The notes under the pieces: generated by a model | Database searches by the model: none | What the model was told of the DNA's origin: nothing | The model's input: only the letters and a program-made list of their open reading frames with translations | Shown here: positions 35,412-47,812 of the stretch, piece after piece | Layout of the letters: each line of letters begins with the position of its first letter | Numbering within the stretch: position 1 is the first letter of the stretch | Source: Mariannaea sp. PMI_226 | Lineage: Eukaryota; Ascomycota; Sordariomycetes; Hypocreales; Nectriaceae | Assembly (NCBI GenBank): GCA_024336345.1 | Contig: JANFOG010000001.1 | Span: 1,302,001-1,366,000 of the forward strand | DNA: 64,000 nucleotides | Direction: 5' to 3' | Position numbers and translations under genes: made by a program

Positions 35412-38400
35412 CTTCGGTCTTGAAAATTCAGTAAATGTGGCCCTTCTGTGAACGGTTTTGTTGGTCGATATTTAAATCCGAAGGGTAATGTCAATGTCTT
35501 CTCAAATAGTCGGGCTGGAAACGAACTTCCAATACCCAATCAGGGAGCAAATGGTGTTGTGTCTGCAAGTCAACGCAGTCAGGTACTAAAACGAGGAGTC
35601 AGTAACGAGGTAGCACTTTTACCATGCATTGAGCAAACTTGATATCTTGAAGGGCACGGCCGTGATTGCCATCACGAGCAGACGGAGAGCTGCAGGAGCT
35701 GGTTTGAGAGAGGTTGCAGTGCATCCGCATGTACAACGAGTACGAGCGGATACAATTGTGCAATAAGGGAGATGCAGAGAGTAGGGAAGCGCCAAGGCTT
35801 GCTTACATGTATTGAATTCGAATGAACGAGAATATGCGAGAGTTACGGAAACCAACGGGCAGCACGTCGCGGAAACACTGTACTTTGCCGTTGTCTGTAT
35901 ATCGCGAGTCGGACGTCGGAGTCGGGTACTGCTGTCAACCGTGAACCGAGGCGGCGATGTTTGCTCTTAGAGAGTGAAAATGTCCAGTCGTCGAGGTTGT
36001 AGGAATATCCTATTTCCTTCTTGTGGCGATTTTTTTTTCTTCCTTTCTTCTTTTCTTTTCTCAGGCCTTCTAGTTGCAGTACAGTCGCAGTGTTCGACGG
36101 ATCGTTTGGTGTGGATGGGTATCTTCTTTGGGTGTTATTGTTCCCAGGTAATTCGGGATCGGTAGCCGGGGAGTGTAGCGCTGGTGCAGTGCAGTGAACG
36201 CAGTGATGTGCAAAAGCGAAAGTGCACAAGCGAAGCCGGCGAAGGAGAACAGTCTATGGGCCAAAGGGGAAGGCAAGAACGCAGTACCCAAAACCCAGGA
36301 ATGAGTGAGAGTAAAGAATAAGCGAGCACCCAAGTTCAAAGAAAAAACAAAAAAAGATATCGTATTCTTTTTCAACAACAGAGAGAGAGGGAGAGTGGAG
36401 GGAGAAAAGAGTGGGAAAGAAAGGAAAGAAAAGGGAGGGAAAGTAGGCGAGGGAAAGGGGGTGTATAATTGTATGAACCAGGAAGGCGCGGGAAGTTAGA
36501 TGATGCTTGTCCCTCAAACACGACACAGACACCGACGCAGAACAAGGCCCGAGGCGAGTAAGGGCCAGCTTGGCTTGGGCTTGGGCTTGGGCTTGGGAGT
36601 AAAAAAAAAAAATTGCGTAGGAGGGAGGTCGAGCCAGCAGCCGGCATAGGCGTGTGGCATGACAGATCCTGTGGATGGATGGATGGGTAAGGTATCGCGT
36701 GAGCCCCGAGACACACCAGGGACTCAAACTACAGCGCGCTGTCATGCGACTGGCAAAGTATTGCTGGTGTATCTGGTACGCAAGGTCACTGGACGGGCTT
36801 GGTAAGGTATTCCAGCACACGCTACCCAACACTACACGGCCGGCGAACATGCATGCAGCGATTTGATGGTGGGAGGGCCCTGAAAGGGGGGTGTGCATAT
36901 GGGCGTGTGGGCAGGTGTTTTAGTGAACTATGATGGTGTGGGGGGCGGTGGTGGGTGGGTTACAGGGCGTCCACGGGTACCTTGAGTAGCTGATTTCTAG
37001 CAGCGGCGTGACCACCCGGAGCAAAGAGGGAGGAAATTCCCACGGTGCTTCGCTGGCGCTGGCTCTCCACGTTGATGAGAGTAACTCTCCCTGTTACGCT
37101 GGCTCCCCCCCTAAAGAGCCCAGGTCTCAAAATTCCGCCGTCCGAGCCCCGAAATCTAATATACCATCCGTACCTACGCAAAGGTCATCAGTCAGGCTTT
37201 TGGGTACTCGTCTCACCTCGCCCCCAGGTCCCCATCTTCCAAGTGGAAAAGTGGCCAGCAACCCAGCGCGGAAAAGTACTTTTTTTTTTATTAGTGGTGG
37301 CCACCAGAACTGCACCTTTCGACTTCGACCACAGCCACTCATCATTAGGGACCTCCCGTAATAAGTAATCTAACACTGCAGCGACACCGGCAGGACTGCA
37401 GGAAGCGCATTCAGGCGAACACGACTCACTAATATGCTGACTCCCCTCCTGCAACGGACCTAAGTACTTCGTATTATAAAATGCCTACATTGGGGGAAGG
37501 GGGCTGCATTATGGGCAGCTCTATTTTGGATTGAGACGGCGAAGGGAATGAGTTGGGTTACAGCAAGACACACCGGATAAACCGACGCATTTGGGTTGTC
37601 TTTGGCCCTATCATGAACGCATCTGATGGGCTAAGCAATATGTACGTAGGTAAGGTAGCATACAGTTGTTTGTAATGCGCATGTAGGTGGTAAACTGAAC
37701 AGGATGGTCAGAGAAGGAACGGTGTTCGGCGAATGGTATGGACTGTGTAGCACAAAGTAGGGCCCAGCGCGTACGCATCTCTTCCAAACTGGGAATGTCC
37801 GGTATGCGCATGTCCTGTAATAAGCACGTGTCTCTCATCAAATGGGGTCAGCAATAATGGCATGTCGATGGGTGACGGTCGATGGGCACCATATCCACAC
37901 ACTCTTCCTGCATCTTGTATCGTCCACCCATGTATGGCTCCAGCGTGTGAACAGTTGGACTCCTCCCCCTCCTTCCCCCCAGCAAAAAAGAAAAGAAAAG
38001 AAAAAAAAAGTTTAAAAAAAAGGGACTGCGCCTGATGAAGCACCAAATGAGAAGTCACCCCCCGGACCATGACTGTTTCTGCTTCAGCTCACCCTTGCAT
38101 CCCTCCATACAAAGTATAAAGAGCCCTGGAGAAGGAAAAAAAAAAACGGAGTCGTGGTCCAACTTGACGTCTCTTCCACGAGGCTTCAGCTCCCAAAGGA
38201 ACAGGGGGCGATCTTCCATCTCCAATCCTGCTCTATTTCATGATTTGGGGGCCAAGCCAACAAAACATCCGTACGAGGATAGTTGAGGTTAAACTAGAAC
38301 AGCAGGGTGATCACGAATCATAGCGGCTATTGGGTGACACCACGAACGACTCGCCATCGTATAGCTTGGTAAGGGGCTTTGAGTTCCTAGCCTAGGTACC

Positions 38401-39515
38401 TTAGGTAGGTAATTACCAGCGGCTGATCAGTGACTGAGCATAGAACAAGCGTGCCTAGCGATCGATATAGGGAGCTACAGAGTATATCTCCCTAGGGCGA
38501 AGCGATCGCATCAGCAATCAGCGAACAAAACATGACAGATTGATTGCCAGCCAAGTACCTGAGACTTGTTGCATCAATTCGCACTGAAACAGAGATGAGC
38601 CAGTACCTCTACGTAGTGCAGCACACGTACGTACCTTGTAATTGCCTCCGTAAACAGTATACGCACGTACATAGTCCAGTAGAAACCAAAAGTCGTATCC
38701 GCATCGGGACCGCCACTGGATGGAATGGGCCAGAAACCCAACAAGAGCAATACCAGTCCCCTGGACCCTGCCTTTCATTCGCCATTTCTGGGTGTCATCC
38801 TCTGCTCCCACAAAGCTTCAGCATCCAATCCGAGTCCGAGGAATGCATCAAAGATTCAGGGACCTCCCCAGGGGGCCCAACAGAGGATAGACCCAACTTT
38901 GGGCCAGGGGGTGGGAACTGGGAACTGGCCCCCAGTGGAGACGATGTCATGACCCATCCGCCGCCGCCGCTGATCTAGAAGCGGGCCAGAAGCGTGCTTT
39001 GGAGGACGGAGTCGTCACGACTAATGAGCCGCCCCAGCTTCGGCCGCTACGATTTCTTCATTTTTTGCCCACATGTGAGGTCACACCTCTCTTCGGTCAA
39101 CCCAGAAAGCCACGAAACGAGATTGGCACTCATGCTGGCAGCCTTCACCAGTACTACAGTAAAACTATTTGCTCAGGTACATACAGTTGGACGCACTTCC
39201 ATGCAGGGCGGACACGCAGACGCACATGCACAGGTACGCACATCTGTGGGCGTCAAAGTCAAAGCCTGCCAAATGCAAGCCCGCTCCGCTGCCGCCGTGC
39301 CAGAAGGCCAGCGCTCTATCATGGAAGAGAGATGTGGCTATGAACACGGCAGCTGTTGGTCGCCCGCTAGAAAGATGTCGGCAAACTCGTGGCTTCGCCT
39401 TTTTTGGACAATGCCTTTCTTGCTCATCCTGTGGGCGGCCAAAATGCGCCACCATCATCATCGCACATCACCGGGACACATCAGCATACCCAGTGCGTGA
39501 CTAATAAGTAACTAA
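35412..39515. other. Gene-poor block, first part (upstream of SOK1)
   Basis: No convincing gene. A purine-rich + strand tract (about 36330-36460), which is CT-rich on the SOK1 strand, resembles a fungal promoter or leader. The G-quadruplex motif at 36577-36597 and an A12 run follow. TAGGTAGGTA is at 38402-38411. Open frames of up to 214 codons here are low complexity and have no family resemblance. Confidence 0.5.
36577..36597 (+). repeat. Four-tract G-quadruplex motif (GGGCTT)n
   Basis: Four GGG tracts are separated by three identical CTT loops. It lies about 1.17 kb upstream of the SOK1 start, on the strand opposite to SOK1. Confidence 0.85.
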
Positions 39516-39536
39516 CTCGCCCTCGCCCTCGCCCTC
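39516..39536. repeat. (CTCGCC)n short tandem repeat
   Basis: Three and a half CTCGCC units are followed by a degenerate CT/CG-rich extension to about 39566. Confidence 0.75.
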
Positions 39537-42500
39537 TACTCGCCTCTCCTCGCCCTCTCCCTCCCTACTACGTAAGTTGAGAAAAACGGAGCAAGCTACC
39601 GTTCGCCACGAGCGAGCATTTTCCAGCAGTCATCTCCTGGTAGGACCAGGCATGGAACCTGGCGTTAAACCACGCCCAGGGCCTCGGAAGCGAGGTAAAT
39701 GGCCCGTTGTCGCCTGTCCATTTGTCATGCCACTTTATCGACTACGATGGTCCAACTGAGACAGGGCAAAGAACACATAATACAGCCTTTATTAATGAAA
39801 ATAGTTTAAGAAACCGGTACATGTCTGGCAATCTCCAACAAACAAGTCGCCTCCAAAAACACACACACCAAAAAAAAAAAAAAAAAGGGTATCACGTACC
39901 AACAAGGACATCCGATACGGAGTAAGTTTTGCCCGTAGGACAGTGTAAAAGGTACGACCATGTGTGTGTCTCGCGCTACCGCCGATGAGCGATGGCCAAA
40001 CCCGCCCCGATGCTGGCGGGCCAGATCCCGGCCGCGTGGGAACTTAGGCCGCGGACTTGGAACGGAGCAAAGAAAAACACTGGGCCAGGTACGGATTTTT
40101 CGGGTCCGTCTGACAACTCGCAATGCTTCGCGCCGCCTCATCAAACCCTCACGCCTCACCTCTGACAAAGTGCCATCTGGAGAAGAAAACATAAGGAGTA
40201 TTTTATTTTAGATGGATGCTGGGGCCCGCACGATTGACTGACGTGCGACTCGGCGCTTAATTAACCTCCCGCCGAATTTGGATCGCCTGTGGAGCTTTAG
40301 GGGAGCATAAGGTACTAAGCATACCGCAGTCCTGGGCACTTGACTAAGATCTAGCCAGCACTGTACCTTGAGTGCATTTCCCATTTAGAGCATGGCCAGG
40401 CCAACAACGTAATCAGCATGTGAGTGAGTGAGATAGCGTGAGGCCTGTGTCGAGTTTGAGATCTTCAAATCGGTTTACCATCACCAATACACCTGCCCAC
40501 TCAATTTTTGAGCACGAGTTTCAAGCCTCGGCCCAAACACACTCCGTAGTCGCAGCAACAGCTTTTTCGGTGGGCTTGCCCGATGTCAACAATGAGAGAC
40601 AGCGTGCACGAGGCAAGAGACAAGAGACAAGAGACAACGGGGGCGCTGCGCTCCGGACGAAGGCTGCGGCTGCAATTGCGAAGTCGGACGGTGGTGGTGT
40701 CGAAGTGGTGTGGTTTTGTTTTGTGTTTTGGTACTTGTTGATCCCCAGTGTCACTAACACCGCAGATGGAACCCTTGTCTGTCAATTAAAAAATAAAAAA
40801 AATAAAAAAAAGAGAGAGAGAGAGAGGTCATGTGTTGAGAGGCAAAAGGAGATTGGATGGGAAATGAAGAGAGACTAAAACACTGTCTGAAATATGAACA
40901 ACATTGACTTGGCAAGTGAAGTGAAGAAGTATTGTCTCGTTTCTAATTTGTTGTTTTGTTTTCCCCCGTTGTGACCTGTCTCGACCTCTCTCTCTCCCTC
41001 GTCTTTTGTTCATCCTCGTCCTGGCAATGCTTATCGATCATCACTCACAATTTCATACTACTGAGGAACTGATGTACAAGTGGATGGAGTATGCCATTTC
41101 TCTCACCTTTCACCCCCTCCCCATTGGGGGACACTCACTCAGTGGTCTCTGATAAGGGAGTCCAGTCAGTCGCCCAACAAGACCTCTTAAAAAAATTGAC
41201 ATCCTTTCTATCCTATCCCTTGCATTTGCCACCAGCATCTTCCGTGGCCCCCGTAGCCACTCTGGCGACTCTCACCGTAATTCCTCCCATTTAAAAAAAA
41301 ACAACAGCAGTCAGCCAACGCATCAAACAGCATTCCTGCCTTGAAACTGTTATAGGGGCGTCCTCGTCTTTTCCATGATAACTGGTCTGTGTTGCTACAT
41401 TGACTTTCGCTCAAGTAATAATTCATGCGTACTACTACTACTCCCTGGGCACAGGCCAAAGGAGGATTCAGATAGAGGGTTCTTTTTACCCCTAATAATT
41501 TCGCGGATGTCGTACTAGTGTGCCCTCGAGACGACCCTGGCCCGCCGCTACCGCTGCTTGTTGGTACTCGATTTGGATCGCACAATTCCCACCAGTCATC
41601 CGCCCTGAAGCGATCTGAGTCGGCACTGGGGCCAAGCCATACCATCTTCAGCCATCCTCCACCTCAAGCTAAAGTAGATAGTTAACCCCCCGGTCCCCGT
41701 AACAATTACACCTCTGCTTTGGGAGTGGGTTGGGTGCGCCAACAGGCCTCATTCACACGCAACCTAATATTTTGGGCTGTTTCCATACTTTTGCTTTTTC
41801 CTCTAATCTGTACAGGCTCAACACAACAGTAATACGGTCCGAACCGTATGGACCGGGATTATAAACCATTCAACATGCTTTGCAGGGCATCATCTGCCTA
41901 CCAAGTTAGTGTAGTATACGGCTTTGAGAAGGGAGGTGAATGAAACGGAAAGAAAGGAAAGGAAAAGAAAAGAAAAGAAAGACACCTCAGCTGCAGACCT
42001 CATCGCCAACTTTGCAATGGGCCTCACCGACCCAAGCACATACGGTATGTGTATATGCATGCACACAGCCTAACACAGCCAGCAATGGGCCACCAGTGAG
42101 TTGCATTACTTGGTGCGCCGTAGTCTCTTTCAACCTTCAAATAGACGGTATGACATGTTTGTACGTAAGTATGAACGCGCATGCCACGGAGTACATTTGG
42201 CATGCATCGTGCTGGGAAGCAGAAACCTGCTGCTTATTTCAAAGAGGCTGCGCATCCAAGGTGACCTACCCAATAAAGCACCTACCGACTTTAGACATGG
42301 TGTAGAGGCAGTTAGTGCACGAGTAATTCACTCCCCCAACTTCGGCGCCCAACGGCGTTTTGTTTGGCCCAGAGGCAAGTTTCAGTTTCGCCCTGTTCTC
42401 ATCATCAAAAGAACTCTGGGGCCGCTTTGATATGGGGGCAAAAAAAAATTTTATACACTGCGTGAGATGGCTTTATTAGCTATGATGCGACTTGGCAATT

Positions 42501-45500
42501 CTAATCCAAGTTTCGAGCTCAGGTTAGGTGCTCCGAGTGAGAGCCGTAGGGCAATTTCGTAACTTCACAGCATTACGGAGCACACACAGAGATTGATCAC
42601 TTCGCTGTTTGTGTGGCTCGCGAGTAGTATCCCCGGAGGCGTCATGTTACATCGCCTGCACCTCCACGCCCAAGGTCGGCTCCGCTGGAATGTTCCAATG
42701 CTTCTTCATCCACTCTGACAAAGAAGAGCATTCTGCATAATTGCCACCGTCCCCCTTCAGCTTGTCTGTGCTTCCCCAGCTCAATGCTAACTACAGCACA
42801 TAGTACTATGTAACGCAATAAAATAGTCTACATGTTGTGATTTTCTGCATTTTCACTGTAGACAAAAGTTGCTCCGTCCAGGCATATGGGACTAAGATGC
42901 AGTACCTGCCTAACTACCTACTATGGAGTTCAGCACCTCACAATAATCAACCACCAAATGCTTTCGTTTATACCCCATCCATTGGTGACGGAAACCTCCA
43001 TTCATTCAATGATAATCGATCTCAGACACGCGCCCCTTATTAATCCCAAACCCTCTCACCCTCCCGCCGGTAATTTGCACCAGACAAAATAGACAGAGAA
43101 AGGGAAGCTGAATATGTTTGCAAGCTTTATTGCGATCCGCTGAGACACAGCAACCGCAAGTCACCGGCTCCAGGACCCCCGCTGACACACTTTAAAATCC
43201 AACTACGATCAAAAGACGGTCCGGTACATATGACGCCTTATCCATTGCTCTTTTTTGGGGGGCGGAAGAGAGGTGAGATATCATATTGAAGAAGGTATAC
43301 ATAGTACATTACAGAGTTGCGGTACATCAAGACAGGCTTTCAGCCTCTCGGTACATTTTGCCTGATGGGTACCTACATAGTACGTACATAGTATGATTGC
43401 ACCCCCGGAAAATGTGGAGATGACGGCCGCCGCAGGTCATGTGCCTCGTCCGCCAGGCCCTCGTTCTGACAAGGGACAAACTCTTTAGGGACAGTATCCT
43501 ACTTCAGAGTAGTACTATGTCTGTATGTAGATGTGTCTCTTGCTCACCAACTTCAAAGTGCGGTACCTTGGCTGCAGTGAGTAGGTCACGGGAACCCTCC
43601 TCCTCAGCATAGTATGTAAGCCTACTATGTACTTTGCCAACCTATTCGCTATTCATGTCTGCACCCACATTATCAGATTTGAGTAGGGGAATGAACTAAA
43701 GAAAAAGAAAATAAAACAAAAAAGGGGGAAGTGAAGGAGGAAAGAGACCTGTAGCTGAGCATCTGCCCGGAAAGAGAATGGAAGAGAGACGAATTGGGTG
43801 TTTGGTCGAATAGCGCCATGCAAGGTCTTGGGTTGGAGGGAATTGGGAGGGGGGGGGCCAAAAAGGAAGACGAGTGAGTGGTTGAGTTGATAATGTCGGC
43901 AACCATACCTGGCACTTGCAACCTTGACTTGACTTTCACAGAACTATGGCGCCTCAGTGGTGCAGTGAGACCGGCAAAAAAAAAAAAAAAAGAAAGAAAG
44001 AAAAAGAAAAAATATATCACCCCTAGGTGCAGTGCAGTGCAGCCCGGCGCCGCCTTGCAGTGCTTGCCGTGCTGGCTCTGGTGGAATGTCTTCGCTGTGA
44101 ACAAAATGTCGTAAAAAATCATGACGGCGAGGTCAAAGCCGTTTTTTCGATGAGACAGTCCGTTTGAACGAAGGGTAACTTGCCACTATGGTCGTATTCG
44201 TTCCACTTTGTTCTTCTCCCTGGAAGAGGAGGAGAGAGGAGGGGTTATTGGTGTCTGGGCGAAGCCATCCATCCCATCCATCGTCCTCCGAGCCAGTTAC
44301 CAGACTCCTCCAGGCCAACTTCGTCACACTCATCAAAGCAGCTTTTTCTTCTTACATCGCATGCTTCTGCATCGGGGGGACGCAGTACCACCACACGAGG
44401 TGGTCCACAAGGAGGCTTGTTTTCTTTCTTTTTGTTTCTGGCCCTCCCCTCCTGCACTGCGTCCTGCTTCTTTGCTTCTTTACCTGACTGGTCCCTTTTC
44501 ACTCCCCCCCTGTGTGCTATTCCCATCCATCATGCACTTTCACCTTTTTTGTTCCCTGAGTCAATGTTCCCTCCCCCCCCCCTTTCTCCCCTCCGTCTCT
44601 CCCCAGTTAAGAGGCGCCAAAGTTTTAGCAAGCAACTCTTTGCAGCACGATAGTTTTGAATTCACGGTAGAGTGCGCTTTTTCTTGCAACCCACCCCTTT
44701 CCATGTTACTTAACTCAGTAGCCATTTTGCGAGTCAGCGCTGCACATATGTATGTCCTTTGTACGTTAGTTAGCAGTGGAAAGGGGTGGGTGAGGTGTGG
44801 TTCGAGAAGGCTCGAAGCTTTGGAGGTGCGCTGTGTGATAGTCAAAGGCCCCCCACGGCCCAGTTTAAAAAAAAATTGATTTAAATAAAAAAAAAAAGAA
44901 GTGCGGATGTACGGATGGATCCTCCCTGCTTCCGACCGTCACCCTACCTAAGGCACATACCTATAGGCGACCATCCGGGGTGGGAAGTGAGTAAGGTACC
45001 AACAGGTGCTCGATTCCTCTTGGGGCAGTGTGATAAGGGGCCATGGGTAAACGATGAAGAGATCCTTGGCCTTGTTTGCTTGGGAGATAGAGCGGCTTAC
45101 CCATCTATCTAAGCATGTGTCCAAACTAGATAGTAAAAGGAAGCTGCAAATAATTATGAACTTTTTTTCTATTCCGCGCAAAGCATCTGCATCATTGTTG
45201 CTTCCTACTGGTCTTTTCATTTGTCCCCTTCAAATCTGTTGGCATGCAATGTATCGCTCTCAGGTGAAGAGCCGGTGCGTCCATTGACTCACACCTGAAT
45301 GCCGGTTGTCGGATCGCTTGTGGCCGATTGTCCAATCAATGCCCGAGTCCGGCAAATGGATGCTCAACACTAACAGAACACCAACTCACAAGTGGCGGCC
45401 TTTGACGAGTTGCTCAGTATGGAGGGGGCAGCTCTGTTGGCTGCCATGAGCCTTCGTTTACACACTTGCATACGAAGAGGCAAACGCATCCTCACCAGCA

Positions 45501-46252
45501 GGATTCGCCAGCTCATATGATGAGGGAGCGGAGAGGGGAGGAGATTACTGCAGTAACACTGGATCAATGCAACGAAACGCATCAAGTTGAAGCCTTCAGC
45601 CCCTGTTGTCCAGCCACCAACGCTGGTCTTGTGGTTGCATGGAGCGTCGTGATTAATACTTTTGCTTCCCACAATCATCAAATGGCACGCCATTTACTTA
45701 GACAGCCAAGCTGTCCTCTCGTGATCAATATAAGGGAGGGAGTCAACTTTATTGAGCCTCCACTCTACTATTTCATGATAGCCTCATTGCTAATAGTGCG
45801 TTGGCCTGTTGGGAAAATGTAGGGTACACTTGAAACCCTTTGCCTATTCAACATATTTGTTTGATGGATGTATGGGTATCAAAAGCACTTTAGGTAGTAG
45901 TCATGTTATTTTTTTTAAGCTACCTAGTTGTGTTTTTATTGCCAGAAACCGGCTCCTGACATACAAATCAACCATCGTGGTTTAACATGACACCCAATGT
46001 TGTGGATTACGATGCCTGCGGTGTACGACCCTCCACGTAGTCAAATAAATATCATCCATGTTTTCTACGCAAATCTAGTATAAAACGACCAACGGATGTG
46101 CTATACAATAGCCGATATTAAACGTTAACAAGTATTACGTGAACAGTGTTCTTTGTGACTCGCTCTGAATATTTATTAAGTGCCTATTAAAATATTTGCA
46201 TCTGATTTAAAAACAAGAGGAACATATATCATCATATCATCCCACACAATAA
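39537..46252. other. Gene-poor block, second part
   Basis: I found no supported gene in these 6.7 kb. There are homopolymer and simple tracts: A17 at 39870-39886, (GA)n near 40810-40827, A14 near 43978-43991 and CT-rich DNA at 44400-44610. From about 45840 to 46250 the sequence becomes visibly AT-rich. Open frames are short, low complexity and unlike any family I know. Confidence 0.45.
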
Positions 46253-46283
46253 CCCCCCCCCCCCCCCCCCCCCCCGGCCCCCC
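46253..46283. repeat. C23 homopolymer followed by GG and C6
   Basis: There are 23 consecutive C residues (46253-46275), then GG and six more C. It lies at the edge of an AT-rich stretch, about 670 bp beyond the stop of KSH1. Confidence 0.85.
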
Positions 46284-46953
46284 AAGAATCGCTAGCTAGA
46301 ACCTCTTCCTTGACATTGGTTCTGAATACAAGACTTCCGACTATCGAATCGCCATCGGCTTACTTCTCTAATCCTGCCCCTAACATCTCTCTCTTCCAAG
46401 TACAGCCGATATGTTGTTTAACATCTCACGGCATCAATGCTGTCGTTCTCCGTCAATCTGATGGAGGGCATCATGCATCCCGTCACGCCGACAGAGAATC
46501 ATTAAAACACGGGTTGTCGCATGTCCAAGTGTTTCAACCGGTCATTAAGTGGTTAGGAAGGCTTGTCCGGGAGATTTGCGGTTAGGCAAATGAAAAAGAG
46601 ACGACTTCCTTTTGTGAGACGTCGGGAATCAAAACCCTTTTCATCCTTTGCTGTCCACGGGCATGTCCAACGTGACGCAAAGCCTTTCAGCACCTGGCGG
46701 CTCCTGGGATTGAGAAAATAAGGAGGTCGATCACGCCCGAGATTCCCGAGATCATCTTCCCAACAAGTATCGTACAGAGCCTCCGAAAGGTTGGCCATCT
46801 TGACCCCGTCACCTTTTGTGTCGTTTCGTAAATAAATTCGTGGTACGCCATGACGGGCATTTATCAAGCAACCGCAACTATACATCCAACTTTCGTATCA
46901 TCATGACATGGATTCGAAAGGCGACGTTTCCGAGCGATAGGCGGAGCAGAAAT
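46284..46953. other. 3' flank of KSH1
   Basis: These 670 bp are downstream of the minus-strand KSH1 gene. A short frame at 46310-46585 has no recognisable features. Confidence 0.5.
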
Positions 46954-47367
46954 CTAGTTCATGAGGATAGAGACCTGTGATGTCGTCAGCAAGTGTAAAT
47001 TGGCCCTCTTCCAGTATGGAACACGAGATTGGCAGACATACAGCCATGAGCACACAGCATATGCTTATGTACGGACTTAAACGTTCTCCTATCCTTGCGC
47101 ACTTCCAAAAGATCCCCATGACACTACAACCAGGTGAGCAAATTGCGCAGTAGAGAGGCAAAAAAAAAGAATGGATCATGCGTACCCATCCTTGTTCCGG
47201 TCCATGATGCCCGGCGCGAAATGATGGACGTATGCGCTCGTGCAAATGAGAAGGAGGAGGACGAGAAGAAGAGACTGAAAGTTGAAGAGGGCTGACTAGG
47301 AATATTGTTAGAGCTTCAACAGCGCGTTATAATGTAGACCAGGATATTGAGAGAGAAGACATACCAT
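46954..47367 (-). CDS. KSH1: Protein Kish (Ksh1/TMEM167 family)
   Basis: Four coding exons on the minus strand: 47367-47365, 47295-47186, 47123-47042 and 46974-46954, 71 residues. The spliced protein starts [20 protein letters not shown], continues [15 protein letters not shown] and [18 protein letters not shown], and ends CCVLMAVSILMN. This is the small, two-span Kish protein of the early secretory pathway (yeast Ksh1, essential). Length and motif order match the family. The first coding exon holds only the ATG, followed directly by GTATGT; the last has six codons plus stop. No single reading frame shows this gene, so it is easily missed. It is divergent from TAF13 with 445 bp between starts. 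Confidence 0.92.
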
Positions 47368-47812
47368 ATTTGCGATTTAGCAGCAAAGTGAGATGATGCA
47401 ATATAGTAGAATCGTCAATAATTACTTCGTACGTGGCGGACAGATTCGTCGACGCGGAAGTCCCAGGTAGCTAGGTGGCTGCTTAGCTGTCTTGTGCCAT
47501 GAGCAAGGTGTGCTTAGGGGTAAAGATTCGCCGGAGCCGGGATACTTTGCAAGGGAGTGACGTCTCGGCCCCCACTGGTACCTGGGCTGGGCAATCCACC
47601 CCCACCTACCGAGCCGAGCGAACGAAGCAGTAGGCTCAAAGATTCACACGTTAATCCTCACTACCTCGCTGCATCGCAATCCACAGCTTGCTCTCTACGG
47701 CTGGATTCCAAGGCTTTGCGTGTTAGCACTTGCCCACTATCCTGTGCCACCGATTTAGCAATCTACTATCTGTATCCTGCGCGCGCCGTAGGTGCGGTAC
47801 TCACAAGTCAAG
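47368..47812. promoter_or_regulatory. Shared divergent promoter of KSH1 and TAF13
   Basis: Two divergent starts are separated by 445 bp, so the two genes probably share promoter sequence. No clear TATA element was identified. Confidence 0.55.

Noticed and set aside
36254..36898. 214-codon minus-strand frame upstream of SOK1
   Set aside because: Composed of CT-tract translation (Ser/Phe/Leu/Pro runs); no domain. More likely promoter or leader sequence.
44208..44879. 223-codon plus-strand frame in the gene-poor block
   Set aside because: Low-complexity translation of CT-rich DNA with no conserved motif.
45840..46250. AT-rich stretch as a transposon relic
   Set aside because: No terminal repeats, target-site duplication or transposase fragment could be seen.
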